The notes: generated by a model from the letters alone, not told the origin. Counted from the first letter of the stretch, positions 48,194 to 61,404 are shown. The stretch is 64,000 nucleotides of DNA from Meandrina meandrites (GCA_963693305.1 OY855912.1:3412001-3476000), one strand, 5' to 3'. Numbers and translations: made by a program.

Positions 48194-48383
48194 CTGTTTA
48201 ATTTTGTTCTTGCGTTATCTCAATAATGTTTTTTTAAAAAAAGAAAAGAAAAACACTTCGACGTCACAACAGTGAGTTACGAAATATAATTTATAAATCA
48301 CCTTGAATACATGTAGCCTTCAAATAGGAGAAATAAAATGGAATGGCGTGACAGCGGTAAGATTGTCAGGAACGTCACGGTAC
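48194..48383 (+). repeat. Direct repeat, partner of 45844-46019
   Basis: See the partner for the extent of the match. Here it leads directly into the array of AGACCTCGAAAACAC units. Confidence 0.8.
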
Positions 48384-48650
48384 GGTACAGACCTCGAAAA
48401 CACAGACCTCGAAACGCAGACCTCGAAAACACATATACAGACCTTAGACCTCGAAAACACAGACCTCAGACCTCAGGCCTCGAAACCACAGACCTCGAAA
48501 ACGGAGACCTCGGCACAGACCTGAAAACACAGACCTACATGTACGAAAGAAAACACAGACGTGTCGAAAATACTGTAAAATTTTAAAAAATAACAGTCTT
48601 CGCTCGCGTGCGAATTATACCCGCAATAAAATATAAATCCCTCAGTGCGT
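48384..48650 (+). repeat. 15-bp minisatellite (AGACCTCGAAAACAC), left arm of inverted pair
   Basis: About seven variable units, then CTACATGTACGAAAGAAAAC, then GTGTCGAAAATACTGTAAAA and a segment with CGCTCGCGTGCG. The whole order is repeated in reverse at 49176-49555. Confidence 0.8.
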
Positions 48651-48730
48651 CTTTTCGTAATTTCTATTCTCTCGAAAACTCAGACCTCAGACCCGAAAAA
48701 CTCAGACCCTTCGATAGAAACAAATTGAAA

Positions 48731-49027
48731 AACTAAAATAAATAAATAAATAAAATAAATAAATCACTTTATTTAAGTGTCAATGTATTTAGCACTGCTG
48801 TGCTAATTGGGGACACTGTAAATATGAGGAAAGAAATATTATAAATCAAACAGAAACTTGTTAAAAATCCCAACTGGCAGGAGGCTAACCAGTCGGCTAT
48901 TTACAAAGTGTGGAGGAGTTGAATTTGGGACCACCGAAGACAAATCCATCTAGCGGCAGGGAGGAGGATTTGAACCCGGGACCTCCGTATTGCAAGTCCA
49001 GCCCTAACCACTAGGCCACGCTGCCTC
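48731..49027 (-). mobile_element. tRNA-derived SINE, full length
   Basis: On the - strand it begins with GGAGGCAGCGTGGCC. It has an A box (TGGCCTAGTGGTTAGGGC, 49018-49001) and a B box (GGTTCAAATCC, 48976-48966), a body containing TTAGCACAGCAGTGC on that strand, and a TTTATTTATT tail. It lies between the two arms of the inverted minisatellite. A body fragment recurs at 51460-51580. Confidence 0.8.
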
Positions 49028-49175
49028 CGGAACGAAAACGAAAATAAAATATAATTGGTTGTGCAAAGGGAAAGGTTTCTTTATTTGGAAAACCCTAAAA
49101 TAACAGAATTGCAGAACAGAAAGGAACAGGCATGGACAGAAAACTGAGAACGAAAAGGTCATAAACTTGGGATCA

Positions 49176-49555
49176 AATATACTGCGCGCGCGAATAACAA
49201 AGAGAAATAGAAATATTTTATCGCACGCGAGCGAAGGCTGTTATTTTTAATTTTACAGTATTTTCGACACTTCTGTGTTTTCTTTCCTACATGTAGGTCT
49301 TTATTTGCAAGGTCTGCGTTTTCGAGGTCTGTGTTTTCGAGGATCTTTCCAACAGGTCTGTTATTTTTAATTTTACAGTATTTTCGACACGTCTGCGTAT
49401 TCTTTCCGACATGCAAGTCTGTGGTTTCGAGGTCTGTGTTTTCGAGGTCTGCGTTTTCGAGGTCTGAGGTCTGAGGTCTGTGTTTTGGAGGTCTGCGTTT
49501 TCGAGGTCTGTGTTTTCGAGGTCTGAGGTCTGAGGTCTGTGTTTTCGAGGCACCC
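49176..49555 (-). repeat. 15-bp minisatellite, right arm of inverted pair
   Basis: It contains GTGTTTTCGAGGTCT units (about ten) and two copies of the flank TTTTACAGTATTTTCGACAC (near 49250 and 49370), so part of this arm is itself duplicated. Confidence 0.8.
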
Positions 49556-50019
49556 AGGCTAGTACGCCCGCTGTACGATTTATTTTCATTTACGCAGATT
49601 TACGATGCGATTACGTGACATTGCACTTGACAAGATCAAGAAACTTCTCTTCCAAGAATTGTACGAAACGTGTCGTCGCGTTGCTGACATTGAAATGTGT
49701 CATGAGAATTATTCTATGTCGCGTAAAACGAAGAAGCATACGTATGGCTGGTGAAAACACCTGCCGCCGCCATCTTTTAGGTCTTGAAAAGGACGAAACG
49801 GAGTAATAATGCCCAATGGAACAGGAAATTCCCGGAATTTCCAAAATTCCGGGAAAAAGGACAAAAGTTTCGAAATGAGTTTCCAGAAACGTTCTGTTCC
49901 ATCCGATTTTGTACCGGAATTTCTGGAAATTTTGGTCCAATGGATCGCGCCCTAGAGCTGCTTCTTTCCGCCATCTTTGCAACGGCATATTGTGGTGCTC
50001 CCAACATTTCTTGCGTGAC

Positions 50020-50036
50020 AGTTCTAGAACATTCTT
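50020..50036 (+). promoter_or_regulatory. Heat-shock-element-like motif
   Basis: GTTCTAGAACATTC has three inverted nGAAn units in register. No gene is recognisable next to it, so it may be chance. Confidence 0.2.
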
Positions 50037-50224
50037 GCGTTACCAGACGCATTACCATATGGCATTTAGGTCTTAGAAGGGGATTTAGCAATACCCTCAA
50101 TTGTAAACACGTGCCCTTGTTGAGAAAGCCGTTGTTCTTCGAGTGCTCAGTTGTTAGCAGAATAAACGGAGTTTAGCTGTTATTAGTGTTCGTCTGTCTT
50201 GAACGCTAAAATACGTTGAATGTA

Positions 50225-50541
50225 TTTTCTTTCCGCGGGAAATATGTGCATATTTTATTACTCGCACCAGACTATAGCGGCCGATCTCCCTGAAGACCCG
50301 GATCTGGAAGAACATAATTCGAAACACGAATAATAGAATCGCAGTCCGCATAACACAATATGGAACAACACTATGTGTAAGCAAAAAACATAATTCGCAA
50401 CGAATAATCGAATGGACGGGCAAAAACAACAGCGATGTTTTGCCGAACATAATCGAGAACACGAAAAACATAATTCGTACAATCAAAAACACCCGTGAAA
50501 ACATTAAAAACCGCATTGGTAAACAGCATAACTAAATCCCA
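50225..50541 (-). repeat. ~317-bp dispersed repeat, inverted partner of 38716-39031
   Basis: Same start and end points as the partner, on the opposite strand. Confidence 0.8.
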
Positions 50542-51459
50542 TACGCAAGATATTTCTCTAATTCGAGACACAATTGGCTCGCTGTGAATTGTTTTAAATT
50601 TAAAATTCAATCAATTTATGAACTGCCTCAGGAGCCGGTATATCTCAAAGTATCTAGGTAAGTGTTTTTCTGCTCTAAAATATTGTTTGTGGCCATTGAA
50701 GCCGGTCACAGTATTAAACATTTAAACTCGTCTGTCTCTTGTGTCCAAAAGTATACTCAGGGTATCATAAATCTGGTCAAACCAGCTAGTTAACTTGAAA
50801 TCACGTGAGAAGGAACCGGTTTGCGACCGTTTCCGTTATTTTATTGTTATTATATTTCAGTGTTATTTAAATATTCACTATAAATTTATGCACAAAGGCG
50901 TTTTACGTGTCATATATGGTTATTTTTCACGTTCATGACTATTCTGGTCAAAACGTGTAATTAGTGAAGCGGACGGGTAGTGCACAGAGTAGCTCTACAA
51001 ATTAACTACCTCACCACTCTCCCCCAACTCCCCACGATCGAGCCAGGGGTATCGGTATGGACAGTGGTGACTGTTTGGAGTGTAGTGTTTCCTTTTTTTC
51101 ATACTTAGCTAATAGTTTGGCACTAGGAGACAAAGTTGCCATGATTTGAGAAAGGATAGGACATCACATATTTCATATTGTAGCACAATCTTCCCTAACA
51201 CGCAATGCAGTCGTTTTTCTGCGGACGCGCGAGTCATCGGTATCCGCCATGTTGGATTAGGTAAATTGGGCGGGGAGGGGGTTGGGAAGCGAGAAAATCC
51301 CTTTCCCTCTATCCCCACCCCGTTTCTTTTTATGCATCCTTACTCCAACTTCCTAGGACGCTTTTTTTCCTCTCTGCCCAAGCCTTGCTCGAGTTCGAAT
51401 CCAAAATGGCGCTCACACATCTCGCAATTGTTTAGCATTCTGGTCACAATTATCCAATA

Positions 51460-51580
51460 AAAAAAAAAAATAATAAAAAATAAAGAAATCATGTTTTTTA
51501 AGTGTCAGAGTATTGAGCACTGTTGTATTAATTGTGAACACTGTAAATACTGTAAATAAGCAAACAAATGTTACAAATAC
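51460..51580 (-). mobile_element. SINE fragment (body and A-rich tail)
   Basis: It matches the tail and body of the SINE at 48731-49027 (AAGTGTCA..GAGCACTG..GAACACTGTAAATA) but lacks the tRNA-like head. Confidence 0.6.
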
Positions 51581-51739
51581 AAAATTGCGGGGTTTTTTAT
51601 TACTCTTTAGTAAGAGAAAGTATTTAAGTTTAATTTGTCGAAAAAAAAATAGAAAATCTTAATTAACAAGAAAGCGAGATACACTAGAAAGAGTGTTTTG
51701 GGGGAACTAGTTGTGAATAGAGAAATATGTCATAACCCG

Positions 51740-52310
51740 ACAATAAACATTTATTGGATGAGGTTTTTGTGATATCAGGAATAATCAAGGTCGAGGTAAG
51801 TGTTATCAACTGTAGCCTAAGGCTGAGGCTGATAACGCTTACCTCGACCTTGATTAGTAATGGTAATAGGACTGAGTGGAGTCCAATTCGGTCTGTAATC
51901 ATACGAGTGATTAATAAAATCGGACGACCGCGTAGCGGGAGTCCGATTTGTTTAATCACGAGTATGATTACTGACAGAATTGGACGACACGAAGTCCTGT
52001 TACCAATTAATCATAAGTATAACAAAATTCGCGAAAAAAATTAGATAAAGCGAAGCCTATTAAGGACTTATCATCACTAAGGCAAAAAAGCCATTCTTGA
52101 AGCTCACAACAAGGAACCAAATAAAGAGCGCGCGCATGCGCAGCACGCGAACTTTGTTATTAGACACCTTGTTATTGGACACTTTAGCCGCGCGCGCTCC
52201 AATTTGGTAAAAAATAGGGCGTGCTGAGAACCAATCAGATTCGAGAATTTTGTTATAGTTGTGATTATTCCGGATATCACAAAAACCGAATCTAATACTT
52301 GTTTTATTGT
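51740..52310. mobile_element. 571-bp inverted-repeat element with internal hairpins
   Basis: The ends of about 48 bp are inverted copies (ACAATAAA..ATT.GAT..GG then TTTTTGTGATATC.GGAA). Inside are at least two more hairpins: one around 51783-51856 (AATCAAGGTCGAGGTAAG arms) and one around 51892-51971 (GTAATCATACGAGTGATTA and AAATCGGAC arms). No transposase. Confidence 0.75.
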
Positions 52311-52982
52311 ACGTTGTTTCCAATGAAATAACGACAAGCGCACTTTAAAAGAGGCGAATCGACAAGCCATGTTTTTATTTCGCTGTATGCAAGATGCCAC
52401 TCGACATTCTCTTGGAAATCATGCTTTGTGCGCGCAACCTGTAGATTATTCAGTAATCTGCTAGGAGATTATTAAATAATCTGTAGGTGCGCTGATTAAC
52501 TGTAGGTTCTTAGCCAATGAGAAGACTGATAGTGACTACATTGTATAATGATTGGATGAGGCTGAGTATGATATGAAGAACTGTGCAGATCGAGGAGGGT
52601 GATATACGCCTGAGCCGAATGCTGATTGATGCATAATTCTTCGTACCTTTCGAAATCCGAATTCAATTGTTTTATTATTCATTCAAAATATTTCCAGAGC
52701 TTTTAAAACAAAAAATGCTTTTAAATGGGTTCTCACTTTGACATAGAACTTTCGAAAAACGTTGCCAATTCCTCTGCTTATGCTGGATTTTGAATTTTTC
52801 TCTCGTGAAGATAAGCTTTAAATATCAAGTGATTTCCCTTCGAAGCTTTTTTTGTGTTTTTGCTATCTTTATCACTAATAATTTGGAAATGTTTTCGTCG
52901 CGATGTTCAAACCTTGCGGCCATTTGCGCGCTTTCTTGCTGTTTGGCAATTTCGTGCGCAAACCTTCATCCGGATCTCGAAT

Positions 52983-53471
52983 TACATACTACTTATTAAC
53001 CGAGAGTGAGGTCATTACAGGGAAATCTCAGACCGAGGCCTTGATGCATTGACCGAGCGATAGCGAGGTCAATACATCAAGGCCGAGGTCTGCGATTTCC
53101 CTGTAATGACCGAACGGACGAGGTTAATAAGTTATTTATTATATGGCCTTTTCATCGCTGAAAAAGGGAAACGTTTTTCAATATCCGCTTGTGCGCGCAA
53201 GAGGTCATTCGAGATCATGCGATCCAACCAGAAGAAACGGTTTATTTGACAATGAGGCAATTTTTGTTCTCATTACCCTAAGATCTAGGGCAAATTTAAC
53301 CACTTTAATTTTCACAAAACAAACTGATCTGTGTTTACAAGTGTTTGACCCTTAAAAAGTTATAAAAAGCTAAGGCAAGAAAAACTTTCATAATGCCCGG
53401 TCATTACAAGAAAATCTTGCCCGCTCATCAGCCAATCAGAGCGCGTGTACTATTGTAGCCGTATAATAATG
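52983..53471 (+). repeat. ~488-bp dispersed repeat, inverted partner of 42753-43240
   Basis: It carries the same near-palindrome (about 52998-53130) and the same frame ending LCLQVFDP (53143-53355), with substitutions. Confidence 0.8.
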
Positions 53472-54589
53472 TGTGGAAATATCGCACCCTGAAGCAAAAT
53501 TACCTCGTGTTCTTTTCCATGAAGGGCGTAAAGAGAACGTTTTTGCCTTGGAAAAACGTTAAGAGAGAGCCCTGACCAAACTCACAGTGAACGATCCGCC
53601 GTTCAACGAAACGAAACGAAAAGTCCGTTGCCATCAGCGACAAGAGTTTTCGATTCAACCAGACAACTGAAGATATTGTATTATTTGCATCAACCTCTAA
53701 AAAAATCAGTGGAAACTGAAAGCAGGTATCAGAACAGGTATAATTGCATAACTGCAATTAACTCTCGACTTGGTCTATGCGTGTTTTGTGTCAATTTCAC
53801 TCTCACTATTGCCGATTCCCACGTCCCTCAATTTGCCTTCTTTTTTTCCTGCTTGGATTAGCCGAATTTTTTTGTTGTTGTTGTTGTTGCAAGCTATTCC
53901 CAACATAAATGAATATCCCCCACCCCCACCCCCTAATAATGCGAAATCGCAAAATTACCTTTCCCAGTAATTTCAAGACTTCTTTCTCACGAGACCCGCC
54001 AGGTGGTTCTAAATGGCGTTTTATGAGGGTCTCAATGGGCTTATGGCTTTTACGGTTTATGGTTAAAATGTTGCCGTTTTACAGCTAACGGTTAATTTCT
54101 AGCCTGTTCCAGGCTCTCGGTCAGTGGAGCGAGCGAAACGCAAAAGAGGGTGACTGGAGAGGAGAAAAAACTGTGATGGAGTGCTGGCGCAAGCAGAATA
54201 CCGATCACCTAACTGCGATCAGTCAGCGTATATTAAAGGTGAAATGGACGAAAGCTAGTTGAAATTTCTTCTTCCATATTTTCCATATTTTAATTTTTAT
54301 GGAGCCTAGTCAATAGTAACTATTAATAATACAAGCAATTTGTCAATTTCAGTTTTAGAGCAGTTTTCTGAGGCCGTGTTTTCTCAAGAGGAGGTTTTAT
54401 GCTGCATCCAATCATCGGTTACCGCGGAGCTCTGTCAAGGGGATTTTGCAGATTTTTGGTCTAAACTGTCCTGAAATTAGTGGTAGGCAACTTAACTCAT
54501 GAAAATCATTACCTTTGAACATCTAAAGGAAGATGTAACCTTAGTATGTGGATAGAAATCTAACTACGGCTATAAATATCGATTTTTTT

Positions 54590-54830
54590 TGTAGACGTGC
54601 GGAAACAACTTGAAAAGTCTAGCTAAACTTTTCAAGTTGCAATCCATTTCCATCCTAGCTATCCGCAGCCAAAGATGCTTGTTAACAGTTTCGGTGCTCT
54701 AATATAGCAATTGTTAATAAAAATGGACTATTATTTTTTGGTTTCCTTCGACACAAATGTAAATTTGGCTGTTCAAAAATCTGTTAAAATCCGTGACAAA
54801 ACCCTTTTAAAGTCAAACGACAGCATACCA
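54590..54830 (+). repeat. Dispersed repeat, partner of 15175-15420
   Basis: It includes the hairpin CAACTTGAAAAGT..AACTTTTCAAGTTG near 54608-54641 and the segment CGTGACAAAACCCTTTTAAA. Confidence 0.5.
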
Positions 54831-55596
54831 CTTCACCGTCCAAAAGCTTTAATGCTCCGAGTAAGCTCGGATTTTGAAAGTGAATTTCGCTCACAATCTA
54901 CTCGTATTAATGTCAAAAGCTAACTAATTACAGTCCCAAGGTTAATGTCAAAAAAATATATCAGCTGCTTAGCGAGAAAAACAAAGTACCCGAGATCTAG
55001 TTTGATTTAGTTACTTGTGCAAAATGATGTAATTTTTCGATATCTTGATATGGAATTCCTTCAAATTCAAAAAAAAAGTAAGAGTTTAAGTTTCTTTCTG
55101 CTTCTCTTAGTCTTTATTGCAGAAGTACAAAAAAATTGAACAAATTGATGTGCATTTTAGGTAATTAAAAATAAAGGGAAGGTGTTACATGCAATGATCA
55201 TCATAGGATTTGTTACATAAACTTTTCTTCCGAGGAGATTTCTTGTTTGAAGGACTAAGCAACTGAAGTATTTTCTCTAATATAAAAAGTCAGCTTAATT
55301 TGCATAGTTAAAATTATTAACTAACATTCCTTTTTTCAGTATAGAAGCAAGCTTAATCATAGCTTAGGGCGCTCTGACTTGTTCTAAGAAATTAAAACAT
55401 TGTTAGGTATGTTTTCCTAGCACCAAAGCTAATATGTATGCTTAAATATTATTCCCATCACCGGACTGTGCGCTATTCGTAACGCCAAAAGATATAATAG
55501 GATATATAAGTATATATTTATATAGTGCCGAGAAAGGGAACCGAAAGGCAATTTCAGCTACTGCTCTTTTAATTGCCAATTGATCAACGGTGCAGC

Positions 55597-55807
55597 CATC
55601 CTCGGAGACCCAGGGCAACTATTAGAGGCAAATCGAATAATGCAAAGGTTTTCTCCTGCACAATCAGGAGCCAGCATTCGCAGAGCCGCTTGGAAATGAA
55701 TTGGCGAGAGTCGTTTTCCAGGAGCTCGTTCCACCCTTCTTGAAAACTTTTGTCGCTACGCTTACTTCGTTTCGCCCCGACTAACTACTCTTGGGTCTCC
55801 GAGGATG
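55597..55807. mobile_element. MITE-like element (CATCCTCGGAGACCCA ends)
   Basis: CATCCTCGGAGACCCAGGG at the left is mirrored by TTGGGTCTCCGAGGATG at the right; 211 bp, non-coding. Confidence 0.75.
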
Positions 55808-57480
55808 CAGAATAGCTGAAATTTGAATGAATCGAAATTACAGACTCCTTTTAGAAGCACTTATTACTTTACTTGAACGAATAACCCAAATATCCCGAAA
55901 TAAAGTAGACGCCTCCGTGCGGCTTGCTGGTCTAACCGCAGTTATCAGTTCGGCTGTTTACACGGAAATAGTAACCAAGGTAGCAAACACTAAACAACGG
56001 ACATTTTATGAAGGAAAGCGAATCTTTCTTTTTTTCCGTAAAAGCGCAGCAAAGCAAGTAATTTAACGGCGTTAAAAGTCATAGTCGGAATATTCAACGT
56101 TAATTGTTAACGTTTTTTGTAGCCTTGCATCCGGAAGTGCCGTCAAGTGCTAATTAGACACTTTCTAAAATTTCTCCTTTTTTTGCTTTGTTTCCAACAA
56201 ACAGGCGCCAGTCAATCTATCACAACAGAGCTATTATCGAATGATATGTGCAACAGAACCAAATTTATCCGATATTTTGTAATTTAATGGCAGCTACCTA
56301 TTAATTTTTGAAGATTTAACGCCGAGAGTGCTCGCTTTTAGAGAACGGTTTACAAGCTGTCTGGCGCAACGAGCGGACTGCTTTTCCTTGGTTACTCTAG
56401 CTCGATTACTAAGCTAAACCACGCCTGATAAGGCGATGAGGTATTGGCAAAACCTGGGTCGGTTTTCTTTTGAACTTGCGGTTTACTTAGCAGGGGCACC
56501 CAACAGTTCTTTACGGTTGAATATCTGTTCGGAAGGCCCAAATCGCCTGAGGTATTCGCATTTAATTGCCATAAATCTCTATTTTCCTACACAAATGTTT
56601 CTTAAAATGCCCGAAACACTCTGAGAAAGAAGAAAATGGCATTTGGAGTATTTCTCTAAAATTTCAGTTTGGGTGCCCTTGACTGAGGCTTACCGCGTCG
56701 TTTCAATGATTGCAATTTTGACTTGATAAACAGAACCTACGTTGACACTTCGTGAAAGCACGGAGTGAGAGTGGGAAAAAACATAACCGAAGTAAGGACT
56801 CCGACCAATCAAGACAGACACAAACTTCACAATGAGCCAATCATAACTCAAGGTAACTACACGAAACCGGCGTTAAGCGCGAGAAGAACACGTAAGTAAG
56901 TCACTATTGGATCGATTTAGTTTTTAGGTACTGATTGGTTAAGAAAGTTAGGCGAATGCTTTTTTAACCAATCACAGAGCTCACCAATACAAAATCAAAG
57001 CAAAACAAAGTTCTTTCATAGATAATTGTCAATGCTCATGCTTGGTTAAGCATGAGTGAGTTGTTGTCATTCTTGATAGTCAGCGCTCCTTCGGTTAAGA
57101 AGGTTGAAACAATTTAACGTATTAAGAAAATAGACCATTACCATGATAACGTTTATGTGTGTTACGTGAAGAAAACATAATTTTACCATTTTGAAAGGAA
57201 ATTGAACAAAATTAAATATTCCAACTGAGAACCGGTTTTCTGAGAACCTGATATCAACCTTTACGCAATATCATTGTGAGGTAATCACGGGCCAAGTGAG
57301 CCTGCGTCGACGCATAATAGCTGAATTATCTGTTATTATGTGCAGAATCTTTCCAGCCCCAAAGTTTCATTTTTAGTTCATTTCATTCTGAAAATAGATA
57401 TCAAAAAGATGGTCGACTATGTCCAGTTAGGTTCTAACCCCCAAATTAATGCGGGGGTGGCTTTTACGATTAACGATTAA
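55808..57480. other. Gene-free stretch
   Basis: A few frames of 60-80 codons without recognisable domains; no repeat identified. Confidence 0.35.
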
Positions 57481-57483
57481 AAT

Positions 57484-57597
57484 TGATTAGATTAGATTAG
57501 ATCAGATCAGATCAGATCAGATCAGATCAGATTAGAATAGATTAGTTTAGAGTAGAGTAGTTCAGATCATATTAGATTACATTAGATTAGATTAGAT
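57484..57597. repeat. (GATTA/GATCA)n pentanucleotide array
   Basis: About 22 units of a five-base repeat, with the centre converted to GATCA (several GATC sites in a row). Confidence 0.9.
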
Positions 57598-57624
57598 TTT
57601 ATTTTTTATTTTTTATCACTAATG

Positions 57625-57724
57625 TAAACTGTTTGTCACTGATTTTAATGTAATTTCCGTTTTTAACACTACCTTATTGTAAAGCACCAGGAGCCATGAA
57701 TTTGGCGCTATATAAATCTTTTAA

Positions 57725-57798
<74 letters not shown>
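57625..57798 (+). mobile_element. LINE-like 3' tail with (ATT)n
   Basis: TTGTAAAGCACCAGGAGCC, then TTTGGCGCTATATAAAT, then about 24 ATT units. It shares the GTAAAGCACCA..TTTGGCGC signature with the LINE end at 11425-11830. Confidence 0.6.
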
Positions 57799-57800
<2 letters not shown>

Positions 57801-58058
57801 ACGGCTAACTTTAAATTTCGTGGCTATAGAATTTTTTACGTTTAACTTCATTTACCACTGGCGATTGGATTTTTCCAATGTTTACACCTAAAGACTAAAC
57901 TTTTGGTCATTTTACGGCTAACGGTTAACTTCTTGCTGCTTATGCTTTCTGAGCACGAGAATCGACTTTCTTGATTTTTTCAAACTAAAACGCTTCTCGC
58001 CGAAAATAAATACATAAGGTTTACAGTTTTATCAATACCCATCTATCTATGGATAGCC

Positions 58059-61000
58059 TTAAATGGCGAGGTAATTCATTTCTACATCAGAATTTTGTGC
58101 ATGGCGATCGTAATACGGTAGAATAGGCAGATACTTAGCAAATTTGTAGTAACTGAGGCGTTTGAGACCAAATGGTAGATCATAAATATCCATGGAAGCT
58201 GTTTGATACTGATCGTCACTGTCATCTTCTGGTGGATGGTACATCCACGCCTTGATCCCGCGTTCCTCGACAGTACCAGGGATGGTGTTGTCCAGGATCA
58301 GTGCCACCAAACATCCCACCGCCATGGTTGTTGTCAGCAGTACAGTCACTACCTGGTCAATTTCTGTAACACCTAAGAATATTAAAGCGGTAAGACTGGT
58401 TATGTGTTGATTACAGTCCCGCCAACGTATTATTGGTATATATATCATTATTCTGGCACTTAGGTAAATAGTTCCTTAACTGGAGTTAAAAAAAAATCCT
58501 TTACGTATTTATCAACGTTGTTCTTCAACATTGTCTTAAACAATGGTGGAATAACAATGGTGGAATATTAGCATCAATGAAAAGTTGTCAAAGCATCTGC
58601 TTTATTCGAAACTACAATAGCGAAAAATCAACCCAATCTAACAGCAAAGGATAGAAACTGACGATATTAAGTTTGCACGATGACCATATAATTCCACTTG
58701 ATTTAAAATTTGTGATCGCCAAAAACCGTTGTAACCAAAAAGCGGTTTGTAACCGGTGTAAAGCACAAACTAATTATTTTCTGAGGAAGCTAGAAAATAC
58801 CTATCTCCGCGTTATAATTGGTAGCCAGGGAAATAACCTTAGCGTGCAAGAAAACTTTGGACCACAGCATAAAAAATAAACGTGAGATAGATCTCTAGAC
58901 GCGAACATTTGAACAAGTCGATCCAAACAGGTTTACTGCAAAGAAAGGCAATTCAGCGAAGCTTAAATAAAAAATCCGTGGTCCTGGATAACGTATGGTC
59001 ATTGCGATCTGAAATAAACCCCACCTGTGTCAATCGCGTTTGGATGTTGTGCCATGTAGTGCGGAACGGCCAATGCAAACACAATAGAAAATCCAATAAT
59101 GAACAAGTTTCTGGAGGAATTCATATCAGCAAACTGCAGATTGGAGATTCCAACAGAGGTGATCATTCCAAACATGACCATGAAAACTCCTCCAATTATT
59201 GGTTCCGGGATTGTTACAAATAAGGCGCCAAATTTACCCAGAACACCAAATACCATCATTACCAGCCCAGCATACTGGATAACGCGAAGGCTTCCAACCT
59301 AATACGAAAAAGGTGGGTGGGAGCACACGTTAGATGCTTACCATTCTCCAAATGGTCAACAAGTGAGAGATAAGGTTTATATAACATATATGATCGTTTC
59401 GCATATTCAGACCCGGATGAGTTTTAGCTTTAATGACCACGTTTTTTTTGTTTGTTTGTTTTTTTTTGCTTTTCACGTCTTCTGTATCGTCTTGCTACTT
59501 GGAATTGTGATTAATTAAAAACGCATAGTTGGTTCTTGTTGCTGTTGCTGATGATGTTGTTGTGTTGGATTGTTATGGCTAATTCATGATTTGCCTTGGA
59601 ACCTGACTGGGCGAAGGCACGGTAGTTGAGACAAAAATACTTCAAACTCTCGACCCGGACTACAGCGGCTCGAATTCTTCTTGACTAATACCCCATTCAC
59701 ACCAAAGCTAAAACACGTTTAAAGCTTGTATAGGTCAACACGGTTTAAAATCGACTTCAAATTTAACGCAATGAAAACACAAGTTAGAGCTAACTTGAAA
59801 CCTATGTAAAATTTTCTCTTTCAATTTTCTGTTGCTAATTTTCATTTTGTCAAACTTAGGCTAATTAAACATGTTTCGTTGGTGTGAATGGGCCAAGGGA
59901 ACAAGACTAAAGTTTAGCCGCGTAGCTTGTTATAGGGCCAGTCATATTTCCAGTTTCTTCTTAATATAAGGCTTGAAGTTTAACAACGAAGACGTTCACT
60001 CTGTTGGATTGTGTCTGAGCCTTTATCCTGTTCTTTTAACCCTAAGACCTGTTTTGCAAGTAATACCCCTAAATTTGCAAAAATGTAGAAATCCATAAAA
60101 TTGGTTTTAACCTTGGTGATACCGATTGCCCCAATGTTTTCGCCGTAAGCGGTTGTATCAATTCCGCAACCAAAAGCTCCCGCCAAAAGACATCCGACGC
60201 CCTCGGCTCCGATTCCACGGTCCATTGCATGTCTTGGGGGTGGAGGAGCTCCAGACATTCTCGCGCAAGCATAGTAATCGCCCACGGACTCTAAAACTGA
60301 CGCCAACAACCCGCAAAGCATCCCAAACGTCCCTGCAAAACTAACCGTTGGCGTTCCCCACTGACCTATAGATGATCATAAGTAAACAGCCATAACGCGT
60401 TAGAACGTCAAAACTGCTGAATAAGAGAAACCAGTAACAACGGAAGTAATGTAAGCCAACGCTTCTTATTACCTGGGTATGGTACTCTAAACCATTTGGC
60501 TTCTTTCAAAACTTCAATTCTGGCGTCAGTTCTTGCCTTGTACTGGGGATCGCTAGGATCTGATGGAAACCCTCCCGCTGCAGTGACTATAGCGCAGATC
60601 ATCCACGCTACCAAGATTGCCAGAATAACCTGTTGAATATTTTACCACCACTTAATAAGAAACGTTCAGTATTTGACTAAAAATCAGTAATTGTACACTT
60701 ACAGGTATATGGAGGAAGTAAAGTAAGAAGAAAATTGTAATCGCCAATTCAGATTTATATCGTCAAGACAGAAAACGTTTAAAATTACTACTTCGAAACA
60801 CTTCGCCACTAGCCACGTTAATTTGACTTGGAAAATTTTTGGAGGCAAAGTACCTAAGGTGAAACCTGAAAATTAATGGTTTTCTCCTTTTCAATAACAC
60901 CAATGGAATCCCGGAAAGCCACATAGAGGCAAGGAAGGTAAAATAATACACGAATTGCATTGAGCAATCAGTAGAAATAATTATTGCTTTAATTGCTGCA

Positions 61001-61364
61001 ATCTTCACCTTACAGCTTGTAATCGAAAAACAAGGGCGCTTATAGTCTTAAATAGACCCATAACTGAAGGTTCTGTGCAGTTCTATTAAACATTATATTA
61101 AACATTCAAACAAACTCACTGGAAATGATGTGAACAAAGGGTAGCGACAGATATAGAACCCTCGTTCTTTACTGTAAGCAGGCATTGGAATCTCATACTT
61201 GTTCAGGAATTGTGAAAACAGCACCAACAACGCAATAGTTCTAAAATGAAAATACGTCAAAGACAATAAGACAATATAGATATAGGATAAGAACTGCGCA
61301 GCACCCATAGAACTGTGAATTATTAATATTTTTCATGCTTGATTGGGTGCTGATGGTAATCATC

Positions 61365-61404
<40 letters not shown>

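Noticed and set aside
45844..48383. LTR retrotransposon bounded by the 176/190-bp direct repeats
   Set aside because: No TG..CA ends, primer-binding site, gag/pol frame or target duplication was seen between or around them.
48950..49027. tRNA gene on the - strand
   Set aside because: A and B boxes are present but it is continuous with a SINE body and A-rich tail, repeated in part at 51460; better explained as a SINE head.
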